From Streptomyces sp. NBC_00250 (GTDB lineage Bacteria; Actinomycetota; Actinomycetes; Streptomycetales; Streptomycetaceae), in NCBI RefSeq assembly GCF_036192275.1, contig NZ_CP108088.1, positions 5,271,501 to 5,335,500 on the forward strand: 64,000 bases of DNA, read 5' to 3'. Position 1 is the first letter of the stretch; each line of letters opens with the position of its first letter. A program made the translations under genes and the position numbers. Under the pieces are notes generated by a model that was not told the DNA's origin, searched no databases, and saw only the letters and a list, made by a program, of their open reading frames with translations. Positions 32,663 to 39,474 of the stretch are shown here, one piece after another.

Positions 32663-34110
32663 ACCAGAAGCTCTTCATCGGCGGCGCGTGGGTCGAGCCC
32701 GACGGCGGTCACTACGAGGTGATCGACCCCGCCACGGAGGAGGTCGTCGGTCTCGCGCCGGAGGCCTCCCGCGCCCAGGTGTACGAGGCGGCCGCCGCCG
32801 CCCGCGAGGCCTTCGCCACCTGGTCCCGTACGAAGCCGGAGGAGCGGGCGGCGATCCTCGACCGGGCCGCCGACCTGATGGCCAGGGACGCCGAGGCGAA
32901 CACGCTCCTCGCCCGCGCCGAGACGGGCGCCACCACCGGCACCGCGCGCGGCATGCAGGTCGCCGTCGGCTCCGCCCGTTTCCGGCGGTACGCGCGCGGG
33001 GCCATGGAGCCGGTCGAGCAGCCGCTGCCCCCGCAGATCAACGAGGCGGGCCCGATGGGGAGGGCCGGGGTCTTCGGCGCGGTGGCGGTACGGCGCCCGG
33101 TCGGCGTGGTCACCTGCATCACCTCGTACAACAACCCCTGGGCCAACCCGGCCGGCAAGATCGCCCCCGCGCTCGCGATGGGCAACACGGTCCTGGTGAA
33201 GCCGGCCCCGCAGGACCCGCTCTCCGTGTACGCGATGACCCGCGCCCTGGAGGAGGCCGGCGTCCCGCCGGGTGTCGTCAACGTGGTCACCGGCTCCTCC
33301 GTGGAGTCCGGGCAGGCGGCCGTGGACTCCCCGGACGTCGACATGGTGTCGTTCACCGGCTCCACGGCGGTCGGGCAGGCGATCGGCGAGGTCTGCGGCC
33401 GCTCGCTCAAGCGGCAGCTGATGGAGCTGGGCGGGAAGGGGGCCGCGCTCGTCTTCGACGACGCGGACCTGGACTCGGCGGTGATGGGGATCGGGACGAC
33501 GTTCTCCTTCTACAGCGGACAGATCTGTACGGCGCCGACCCGGGTGCTCGCCCAGCGCGGGATCTACGAGCAGCTGGTCGAGAGGCTCACCGCCTATCTC
33601 GCCTACATGAAGGTGGGGGACCCGGCGGAGAAGGGGACGATCGTCGGCCCGGTGATCTCGGCGGCCCACCGCGACCGGGTGGAGTCGTACGTCGAGCTGG
33701 GGCGGAAGGAAGGGGCGCGGGTCGTGGTGGGCGGCGAGCGCCCGGACCTCCCGAAGGGCTTCTACGTGGCGCCGACGCTGCTCGCCGACTGCACCAACGA
33801 GATGCGGGTGGTGCGGGAGGAGATCTTCGGGCCGGTCGTCGTGGTCGTCCCCTTCGACGACGAGGAGGAGGGGATCGCGCTCGCCAACGACAGCGACTAC
33901 GGCCTCCTCGACTACGTGTGGTCGGGCGACGTGGCCCGCGCCTTCCGGATCGCGGCCCGGCTGCGGGCCGGAGGGGTGGGGGTGAACACGATCGGCCGGA
34001 ACATGGAGGCGCCGTTCGGCGGATTCAAGCGGAGCGGGGTCGGACGGGACGTGGGCTCGTACGCGCTGCACGCCTACAGCGAGCTGCAGGCGGTGGTGTG
34101 GCCGGGCTGA
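32659..34110 (+). CDS. NAD-dependent aldehyde dehydrogenase family protein
   Basis: A 483-residue aldehyde dehydrogenase. Seen: N-terminal coenzyme domain with GVVTCITSYNNPWANPAGKIAPALAMGNTVLVKPAP, VSFTGSTAVGQAI (Rossmann helix), catalytic E256 in MELGGKGAALVFDDADLD, and nucleophile C290 in SGQICTAPTRVL, plus EEIFGPVVVVVPFD and PFGGFKRSGVGRD at the end. It oxidises an aldehyde to an acid or CoA ester. The GTG start overlaps the deacylase stop (GTGA), so translation is coupled. An aldehyde could come from a retro-aldolase step upstream in the same pathway, but the substrate is not identifiable. No operator lies directly before this pair. Confidence 0.93.
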   Translation: MNQKLFIGGAWVEPDGGHYEVIDPATEEVVGLAPEASRAQVYEAAAAAREAFATWSRTKPEERAAILDRAADLMARDAEANTLLARAETGATTGTARGMQVAVGSARFRRYARGAMEPVEQPLPPQINEAGPMGRAGVFGAVAVRRPVGVVTCITSYNNPWANPAGKIAPALAMGNTVLVKPAPQDPLSVYAMTRALEEAGVPPGVVNVVTGSSVESGQAAVDSPDVDMVSFTGSTAVGQAIGEVCGRSLKRQLMELGGKGAALVFDDADLDSAVMGIGTTFSFYSGQICTAPTRVLAQRGIYEQLVERLTAYLAYMKVGDPAEKGTIVGPVISAAHRDRVESYVELGRKEGARVVVGGERPDLPKGFYVAPTLLADCTNEMRVVREEIFGPVVVVVPFDDEEEGIALANDSDYGLLDYVWSGDVARAFRIAARLRAGGVGVNTIGRNMEAPFGGFKRSGVGRDVGSYALHAYSELQAVVWPG

Positions 34111-34193
34111 GGAGCGGCGGGAAAGTTCCTCGGGAAAATTTGAAAACGGACATTTCGGTCCACGCTGCGGTTCCCGCATAACGGACACGGATC

Positions 34194-34217
34194 GACCGAC
34201 CTACCAGTTGGTCGGTC
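34194..34217. promoter_or_regulatory. Inverted repeat ahead of the APC permease
   Basis: GACCGACC, an eight-base centre, then GGTCGGTC. The motif is TetR-operator-like (GACCGAC/GTCGGTC) and unlike the CTGACG operator. It lies 132 bases before the permease start and 84 bases after the aldehyde dehydrogenase stop; it could also serve as a terminator for the latter. No T-run follows. Confidence 0.45.
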
Positions 34218-34348
34218 CGTGGTGGTCATCGATCTTTCAATCATCGGCGGGTGTCCGCTTCGACCCTCGCAATGTAAGGCGATGATCGATCAGATGAGCG
34301 GATTTTGATCCTCCGGATATGGAAACCGCAGCATTTAACGTCCTGTTC

Positions 34349-35914
34349 ATGACTCAGGTGGAAGCCCGGCCCCAGGCCGGAGACACGGTAAGGGGCGTCA
34401 ACGCCCCGGGCGACGCCAACGGCGTACGCACCAAAGGCCTCGGCGGAAACTCCGTCGGCCTGCTCGGCAGTGCCGTCATCGGCATCTCGACCGTCGCCCC
34501 CGTCTACTGCCTGACCTCGACGCTCGGCTCCACCGCCGGCGAGGTCGGACTGCAGATGCCCGCCGTCTTCCTCGCGGGCTTCCTCCCGATGCTCCTCGTC
34601 GCCTTCGCGTACCGGGAGCTCAACAAGGTCATGCCCGACTGCGGCACCTCGTTCACCTGGACCGTGAAGGCCTTCGGGCCCAAGATCGGCTGGATGTGCG
34701 GCTGGGGCCTCGTCATCGCGACGATCATCGTCCTCTCCAACCTGGCGGGCGTCGCGACCTCCTACTTCTGGCTCCTCGCGGGTGAGATCAGCGGCAGCGA
34801 ATCCATCGCCGCCCTGGACGACAACAAAGCCGTCCACATCGTCACCTGCCTCGCGCTCATCGCCGCCGCCACCGCGATCAGCTACCGCGGCATGACCGCC
34901 ACCAAGGGCGTCCAGTACACCCTCGTCGGCCTCCAGCTCGTCGTCCTCGCCGTCTTCGTCGGCATGGCCCTGTCGAAGGCCGGCTCCTTCGAGACCTCGG
35001 TCGACTTCTCCTGGTCCTGGATGAACCCCTTCGCGGTCCAGTCCTTCGCCGCCTTCACCGCCGGACTCTCGCTCTCGATCTTCATGTACTGGGGCTGGGA
35101 CGCCTGCATGGCGACCAACGAGGAGACCACCGGCAGCGCCAAGACCCCCGGCCGCGCCGCGCTCATCGCGATGGTCGTCCTGGTCGGCTCCTACCTGGCC
35201 ACCGGCATCGCCGCCCAGATGGTCGTCGGCTCCGGCGAGGAGGGCCTCGGCCTGGCCAACCCCGAGACCTCCGACAACGTCTTCGCCGCCCTCGCCGGCC
35301 CGGTCATGGGCCCGACGCTCGGCATCCTGCTCTTCGTCGCGGTCCTCGCCTCGGCGGCCGCCAGCCTCCAGACGACGTTCATCCCGGTCGCCCGCACGGT
35401 GCTCGCGATGTCCACGTACGAGGCGCTGCCGAAGTCCTTCACCAAGGTCCACCCGGTCTTCAAGACCCCCGGCAAGGCCACGGTCGTCGCCGGCGTCGCC
35501 ACCGGCGTCTTCTACACCGTGATGACCCTGCTCAGCGAGAACGTCCTGGTCGACACCATCTACGCGCTCGGCCTGATGATCTGCTTCTACTACGCGCTCA
35601 CGGCCTTCGCCTGCGTCTGGTACTTCCGCGGCGAGCTCTTCCGCTCAGGCCGGGACTTCGCCTACAAGGGCCTCATGCCGCTGCTCGGCGGCCTGATGCT
35701 GACGGCCGTCTTCGGCAAGACGCTGTACGACATGTGGGACCCGGCGTACGGCTCCGGCTCCGCGGTCTTCGGCGTCGGCTCGGTCTTCGTGATCGGCGTC
35801 GGACTGCTGCTCATCGGCGTGGTGATCATGCTGGTCATGCAGCGCCGGAGCCCCGCGTTCTTCCGCGGCGAGGTCCTGACGAAGGAGACGCCGTCGCTGG
35901 TGGTGGCCGACTGA
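34349..35914 (+). CDS. APC superfamily amino acid/amine permease
   Basis: A 521-residue proton-coupled transporter in the inner membrane with about 12 helices; helix 1 follows an unstructured N-terminus and contains LLGSAVIGISTVAPVYCLTSTLG, with consensus amine/amino-acid residues in the unwound helix. Family blocks include PVFLAGFLPMLLVAFAYRELNKVMPDCGTSFTW and, in the middle, FMYWGWDACMATNEETTGSAKTPGRAALIAMVVLV. Relatives carry amino acids, polyamines or ethanolamine. ATG at 34349 is preferred; an in-frame ATG at 34319 would add ten residues and neither has a good ribosome binding site. Upstream lies an unusual inverted repeat (34194-34217). It is unknown whether it imports the substrate of the preceding catabolic genes. 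It is followed by a strong hairpin terminator. Confidence 0.9.
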   Translation: MTQVEARPQAGDTVRGVNAPGDANGVRTKGLGGNSVGLLGSAVIGISTVAPVYCLTSTLGSTAGEVGLQMPAVFLAGFLPMLLVAFAYRELNKVMPDCGTSFTWTVKAFGPKIGWMCGWGLVIATIIVLSNLAGVATSYFWLLAGEISGSESIAALDDNKAVHIVTCLALIAAATAISYRGMTATKGVQYTLVGLQLVVLAVFVGMALSKAGSFETSVDFSWSWMNPFAVQSFAAFTAGLSLSIFMYWGWDACMATNEETTGSAKTPGRAALIAMVVLVGSYLATGIAAQMVVGSGEEGLGLANPETSDNVFAALAGPVMGPTLGILLFVAVLASAAASLQTTFIPVARTVLAMSTYEALPKSFTKVHPVFKTPGKATVVAGVATGVFYTVMTLLSENVLVDTIYALGLMICFYYALTAFACVWYFRGELFRSGRDFAYKGLMPLLGGLMLTAVFGKTLYDMWDPAYGSGSAVFGVGSVFVIGVGLLLIGVVIMLVMQRRSPAFFRGEVLTKETPSLVVAD

Positions 35915-35944
35915 CGGTCGTACGCGCCTGAGTCCCGGAGACGC

Positions 35945-35980
35945 GAAGGTGGCGGGCCCGTGGGGGGTCCCGCCACCTTC
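35945..35980 (+). terminator. Intrinsic-type terminator of the permease gene
   Basis: Perfect 12-base arms GAAGGTGGCGGG and CCCGCCACCTTC with a 12-base loop, followed by GTTCTG, 31 bases after the permease stop. It can also stop the convergent small secreted gene. Confidence 0.8.
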
Positions 35981-36003
35981 GTTCTGCGTCCCTCGGGTGC
36001 GGC

Positions 36004-36219
36004 TCAGTGGTGTCCGGGGAGCAGCCGCTCCACCGCCGCGTTGGCGGGCGGCAGGTCGGGGGTGCCGGCCGGCTTGGCCTTCGGGGTCAGGACACCGCTG
36101 AGCGGCACCACCGAGGGAAGGTTCATGCCGCCGGTGTCGGCGGCGGCGGATCCGGCGGCGGCGAGGCCGCCGGTCGCGGCGAAACAGGTCAGGGCGACTG
36201 CGGTGAGCATCTTCTTCAT
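36004..36219 (-). CDS. Small secreted protein, function unknown
   Basis: A 71-residue protein with a clear signal peptide (MKKMLTAVALTCFAATGG, cleavage probably after AAA-D near residue 28), leaving a mature peptide of about 44 residues: GMNLPSVVPLSGVLTPKAKPAGTPDLPPANAAVERLLPGHH. It is hydrophobic in the middle, without cysteines, so not a chaplin or lantibiotic by motif, although small secreted peptides of this size occur in Streptomyces surface layers. The start ATG has no strong ribosome binding site; the assignment rests on the signal peptide and on isolation between terminator and next gene. It ends 24 bases beyond the permease terminator, facing it. Confidence 0.6.
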   Translation of the reverse strand: MKKMLTAVALTCFAATGGLAAAGSAAADTGGMNLPSVVPLSGVLTPKAKPAGTPDLPPANAAVERLLPGHH

Positions 36220-36249
36220 GCCCGCACCAACGCGGACGGCATGGATCCG

Positions 36250-36328
36250 GTTACGACCTCCAGGTCGCGCCGGGACCCGTCGCGACTACCAGGTCCCCTC
36301 GCGACCCCGTCACGACTACCAGGTCGCA
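36250..36328. repeat. Tandem repeat of about 30 bases across the CMD gene 3' end
   Basis: CCGTCGCGACTACCAGGTC (36277-36295) and CCGTCACGACTACCAGGTC (36307-36325) are 30 bases apart, and a degenerate TTACGACCTCCAGGTCGC precedes at 36251-36268. The second copy contains the stop codon of the CMD-family gene ending at 36316. Confidence 0.6.
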
Positions 36329-36783
36329 CCCGCCGGCTGCCGGGTCGTCGCGTTGAGCCGGTTGAAGAGGTTGGTGACCCCCAGCCACAGCACGATCTGC
36401 GCGAGCTGCTTCTCGTCGTAGTGCCGGGCCGCCTCGTCCCACACCGCGTCCGGCACGGCGTCCGGACGGTCCGCGAGCCGGGTCGCGTACTCGGCGAGGG
36501 CGAGCGCCGCCCGCTCCGCCTCCGTGAAGTACGGGGCCTCCCGCCAGGCCGCCACGGCGTGCAGCCGCTCGTCCGTCTCGCCCTCCTTCTGCGACATCAG
36601 GGCCCCGCCCACCACGCAGTACCCGCAGCCGTTGATCTGACTGGCCCGGAGGTGGACCAGACCCAGGGTGGTGCCGGGCACGTCGCCGCCCGACATGACG
36701 GCCTTGACGAGCTGCTGGATCGCGGGCCCGGCCTGGGGGAGGAGGGCGGCGGGGTTGGCCATACGGGCAGGGCGAAGCTGCAC
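36316..36783 (-). CDS. Carboxymuconolactone decarboxylase/AhpD family protein, paralog 1
   Basis: A 155-residue AhpD-like helical protein. The CxxC motif is C53-x-x-C56 in HLRASQINGCGYCVVGG; the proton-relay region and the conserved helix KQLAQIVLWLGVTNLFNRLNATTRQP follow. AhpD-type proteins are thiol peroxidases or adaptor proteins with CxxC chemistry, and many, as here, lack further assignment. The start is GTG 36783 with AAGGAG nine bases upstream, which gives the same 155 residues as paralog 2 at 37286-37753. The two share the order LVKA-x-VPxTxLxLVHLRASQINGCG and nearly the same end. Between them lies a GNAT gene on the opposite strand, a striking arrangement discussed in the findings. 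Confidence 0.85.
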   Translation of the reverse strand: MQLRPARMANPAALLPQAGPAIQQLVKAVMSGGDVPGTTLGLVHLRASQINGCGYCVVGGALMSQKEGETDERLHAVAAWREAPYFTEAERAALALAEYATRLADRPDAVPDAVWDEAARHYDEKQLAQIVLWLGVTNLFNRLNATTRQPAGATW

Positions 36784-36807
36784 GGCGGGGCTCCTTAGGA
36801 TGCATGC

Positions 36808-37320
36808 ATGTATCGGGAAACGAACTGGTCGCTGCGCCCCGGGACGGCGGACGACGTCGAGGTCATCGCCGAACTGAGGGCGGTCGTCATGCGGGACGAC
36901 CTGGTGCGCCTCGGCCGCTACGACGAACACCGGGTGCGTCAGCGGCTGCGCGACGGCTTCTCGCCGGAGCACACCTCGGTCGTCGAGGTGGACGGCGGCT
37001 TCGCGGGCTGCGTCACGATGCGCCCGTACGAAGGGGTCGAAGGCGGTGAAGGGCTCTACCTGGAGCACTTCTACCTGGACCCCGGGGTCCAGGGGCGGGG
37101 TCTCGGTACGGCGGTGCTGCGGGAGCTGCTCGCACGGGCGGACGAGGCCGCGGTCCCGGTCCGCCTGGTCGTGCTCCGGGGAAGCGCCGCCCGCCGACTC
37201 TATGAGCGGGAGGGCTTCACGTACGTGTCCGAGGACCCGGTGGACGTGCTCCTCGTGCGCGAGGTCCCGGCGGTCGCCGCACCCCTCACAGGCCGACTCC
37301 GGCCGGCTGGCGGACGGTGA
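36808..37320 (+). CDS. GNAT family N-acetyltransferase 1
   Basis: A 170-residue acetyltransferase with the acetyl-CoA pyrophosphate loop in the middle: LEHFYLDPGVQGRGLGTAVLRELL, preceded by beta-strands and followed by VPVRLVVLRGSAARRLYEREGFTYVSE. The substrate is not predictable. A minus-10-like TAGGAT (36796-36801) lies six bases before ATG at 36808, so a leaderless message is likely. Its 3' end overlaps the convergent CMD paralog 2 gene by 35 bases, whereas its 5' end diverges from CMD paralog 1. The last 25 residues are Pro/Ala-rich. Confidence 0.85.
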   Translation: MYRETNWSLRPGTADDVEVIAELRAVVMRDDLVRLGRYDEHRVRQRLRDGFSPEHTSVVEVDGGFAGCVTMRPYEGVEGGEGLYLEHFYLDPGVQGRGLGTAVLRELLARADEAAVPVRLVVLRGSAARRLYEREGFTYVSEDPVDVLLVREVPAVAAPLTGRLRPAGGR

Positions 37321-37753
37321 CGTTGATCCGGTTGAACAGGTTCGTGACGGCCACCATCAGGACGATCGCCGCGAGCTGCTTCTCGTCGTAGTGGTCGGCG
37401 GCCGCGTCCCAGACGTCGTCCGGCACGGCGTCCGACGTGTCGGCGAGCCGGGTCGCCGCCTCGGCCAGGGCGAGGGCCGCGCGCTCCTCGTCGGAGAAGT
37501 ACGGGGCCTCGCGCCAGGCGGCGACGGCGAACAGCTTCTCGTCGCTCACGCCGTTCTTCTTCGCGCTCTTCGCGCCGTAGTCGACACAGAAGCCGCAGCC
37601 GTTGATCTGGCTGGCCCGCAGATGCACCAGCTCCAGGGTGGACTCCGGGACACCGCCCTCACGGGTCGCCTTCACCAGGTTCTGGATGGCGGGACCGGCG
37701 CCGGGGAGGACGTAGGCGGGGTTGGTCATCCGGGGGGTGATCTCGTGGGCCAT
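37286..37753 (-). CDS. Carboxymuconolactone decarboxylase/AhpD family protein, paralog 2
   Basis: A 155-residue AhpD-like protein with CxxC in ASQINGCGFCVDYGAK and the terminal helix KQLAAIVLMVAVTNLFNRINVTVRQP. It matches paralog 1 (36316-36783) over the entire length with the same number of residues, apparently by local duplication. In paralog 2 the CxxC is followed by DYGAKSAKKNG rather than VGGALMSQKEG. Start ATG 37753 (MAHEITPRM) has GAGCGA-like ribosome binding sequences only, and a leader with ten-base tandem repeats precedes it. Its 3' end overlaps GNAT 1 by 35 bases. It is probably a redox or peroxide-defence gene, but the reductant is unknown. Confidence 0.85.
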   Translation of the reverse strand: MAHEITPRMTNPAYVLPGAGPAIQNLVKATREGGVPESTLELVHLRASQINGCGFCVDYGAKSAKKNGVSDEKLFAVAAWREAPYFSDEERAALALAEAATRLADTSDAVPDDVWDAAADHYDEKQLAAIVLMVAVTNLFNRINVTVRQPAGVGL

Positions 37754-37770
37754 GGTGATCGCTCCTCAGC

Positions 37771-37820
37771 GTCTCTCGGTGTTTCTCGGTGTCTCGCGAT
37801 GTCTCGCGATGTCTGCGATG
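37771..37820 (-). repeat. Ten-base tandem repeat in the leader of CMD paralog 2
   Basis: On the minus strand the units GCAGAC-ATC, ATCGCGAGAC, ATCGCGAGAC, ACCGAGAAAC and ACCGAGAGAC follow one another with a ten-base period, directly ahead of the gene. A helical-repeat period suggests a binding array or slippage product. Confidence 0.5.
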
Positions 37821-37920
37821 TCGTTCTTCCGTCGCTTTCAATGAACTGACGGATCCGACGCCGAGGGTGTGACACCTTCCGAGAACTTTTTCCGGAGAAC
37901 TTTCGGAGAGCCTTCCGGCG

Positions 37921-37949
37921 GGCTCTCCGGAGGGCTTGGCCGGAGAGCC
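37921..37949 (-). terminator. Hairpin terminator of GNAT 2
   Basis: GGCTCTCCGG (37921-37930), nine-base loop, CCGGAGAGCC (37940-37949), perfect ten-base arms, directly after the stop codon of the minus-strand GNAT gene. Two weaker copies of CGGAGA-type arms lie further on at 37894-37913. Confidence 0.6.
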
Positions 37950-37950
37950 C

Positions 37951-38691
37951 CTACGCCTCCGCGATGAGGGCGGTGGCGACCGTGCGGAAGCCGAGCCGGC
38001 CGTAGAGCCGGGCCACGTCCGCGTCCGTCGCCGACAGGAACACCAGCTCCACGCCACGGGACCGGGCGTCGGCCACCAGCGCCGCCGTCACCGCGAGCCC
38101 GAGGCCCCGGCGCCGGGCGTCCGGGAGGGTGCCGACCCCGACGACCTCGGAGACGGCCCCGACGGGCTGGTGCTGCCCGGCGGCGAGCGCGGTGCCGGAA
38201 GCGTCCAGAGCGGCGGCGAGGCGGGTGAGGCCCGCCGTGAGCCGGGCGGCGACCTGGTCGGAGGCCGTCGGCGCGGGCTCGGCGCCGAAGGCCGCGTACG
38301 GGGCGGCGACCGCGCTCGCCAGGACGGGATCCCCGGCGTCGACCATCCGTACGGTGACGCCCTCGGGCTCCGGTACGGCGAGCCCTTCGCCCTCCAGGAC
38401 CATCAGCGGATGCTCGTGCACGGTGAGCCCGCTCGCCTCCACGGCCGCCCGCAGCCCCGGCGTCGTCTCGGCGACCCACTCGAAGGCCTCCGGCGCCCCC
38501 AACTCCCGCTGCCGCGCCCGGACCCGGTCCACCTCGGCGGCCGACACGTCCCCGGCGTACCCGAGCGCGGGGCGCGCGTAGTACGGCCAGCCCTCCCCCT
38601 CCCGTACGAACAGGGTCAGGGGCCCCAACTCCTCGGCGCGGGCGGCGGATCGGGGGACGGCGTCGTAGTACGACTCAAGTCGGTTCAGCAC
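37951..38691 (-). CDS. GNAT family N-acetyltransferase 2
   Basis: A 246-residue protein with an N-terminal GNAT-like half (VLNRLESYYDAVPRSAARAEELGPLTLFV, a family-specific opening) and a C-terminal acetyl-CoA binding half containing VGTLPDARRRGLGLAVTAALVADARSRGVELVFLSATDADVARLYGRLGFR. Start GTG 38691 is preferred because TACCGT lies seven bases before it, a leaderless layout. A longer reading to ATG 38763 would add 24 residues not typical of the family. The substrate is unknown. Divergent from the membrane protein at 38805. Confidence 0.85.
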   Translation of the reverse strand: MLNRLESYYDAVPRSAARAEELGPLTLFVREGEGWPYYARPALGYAGDVSAAEVDRVRARQRELGAPEAFEWVAETTPGLRAAVEASGLTVHEHPLMVLEGEGLAVPEPEGVTVRMVDAGDPVLASAVAAPYAAFGAEPAPTASDQVAARLTAGLTRLAAALDASGTALAAGQHQPVGAVSEVVGVGTLPDARRRGLGLAVTAALVADARSRGVELVFLSATDADVARLYGRLGFRTVATALIAEA

Positions 38692-38804
38692 GCGGGCCAC
38701 GGTAGGCGGTGGGGCGGGAGAGCGCTCGGGGATTTCGGCCGGGACGGGAACCGTGCATGGCATGATCCCGTCACTCAGATCACGATCGACTGGGGGAGAC
38801 GGCG

Positions 38805-39461
38805 ATGAGCAGGACGCACACCTGCCCGGGATGCGGGCGCGACGACCGGGTGCAGGCCGTGCCGGCCGTGTACCTGGGGGGACGGGACTCCGTCGTGACC
38901 CGGGAACGGGACTCGGACGGCGACATGCGGAACGTGACGCGGACGGCGACCACGGGGCTGTCCAAGGCGCTGGCGCCGATGCCGGAGCCGCCGTCGTACG
39001 CGATCGGCTGTCTCGGGGTCCTCGCCACCGCTGTGGCCATCGGCACCTTCCTGGGCGGCGTCCTGGCCGGGAAGTGGTTCCGGGACGAGCCCGCTCACGA
39101 GCCGCCCGAGCTGGGCGACTGGCACATGTACCCGCAGGACGTGGCCGCCGAGGCTCCGCCCGCCTACGAGTTCCTGGGCTGGATCTCGGCCTTCGCGCTG
39201 CTCGCGGCCGTCCTGGTGTTCACGCTGGTGTACCGGCGCAAGACCGTCTTCACACGGCAGACGCGCGGCCGCCACCGCGCCGAGGAACTCTGGTCGCGCG
39301 GCTGGTACTGCCACCGCTGCGGCACGGTCCACTTCGAGGACGTCCCCGGCGAGGACCGCGCCCCCCTCACCCTCCAGCAGTTCCGCGAACGGGTCTGGGA
39401 ACACGGCGGCTACGGAGACCTGGCGGCCGAGCAGCGAGCGGTGGCGGCGCTCGAAGGCTGA
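38805..39461 (+). CDS. Membrane protein with zinc ribbons at both ends
   Basis: A 218-residue protein that opens with a zinc-knuckle CPGCGRDD (residues 7-14) and carries a second CHRCG knuckle near residue 169. Two hydrophobic helices, at about 67-87 (YAIGCLGVLATAVAIGTFLGGVLAG) and 122-143 (FLGWISAFALLAAVLVFTLVY), lie between them, so both ribbons face the same (cytoplasmic) side. The function is unknown; such topologies are seen in proteins that sense or escort other proteins or DNA near the membrane. GGGGGAG lies eight bases before ATG 38805. Convergent with the PHP hydrolase, with 13 bases between stops. Confidence 0.8.
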   Translation: MSRTHTCPGCGRDDRVQAVPAVYLGGRDSVVTRERDSDGDMRNVTRTATTGLSKALAPMPEPPSYAIGCLGVLATAVAIGTFLGGVLAGKWFRDEPAHEPPELGDWHMYPQDVAAEAPPAYEFLGWISAFALLAAVLVFTLVYRRKTVFTRQTRGRHRAEELWSRGWYCHRCGTVHFEDVPGEDRAPLTLQQFRERVWEHGGYGDLAAEQRAVAALEG

Positions 39462-39474
39462 GGGCTCCCGCTCG

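Noticed and set aside
35911..35916. CTGACG at the permease stop codon
   Set aside because: Only a half-site: followed by GTCGTACG, so no CGTCAG arm at the right spacing; it contains the stop codon of the permease.
36004..36219. Chaplin or lantibiotic precursor
   Set aside because: The mature peptide has no cysteine and no chaplin motif; only a generic small secreted protein can be claimed.
37846..37860. CTGACGGATCCGACG upstream of CMD paralog 2
   Set aside because: The left arm matches the operator but the right arm (CCGACG) does not; not counted among the ten copies.
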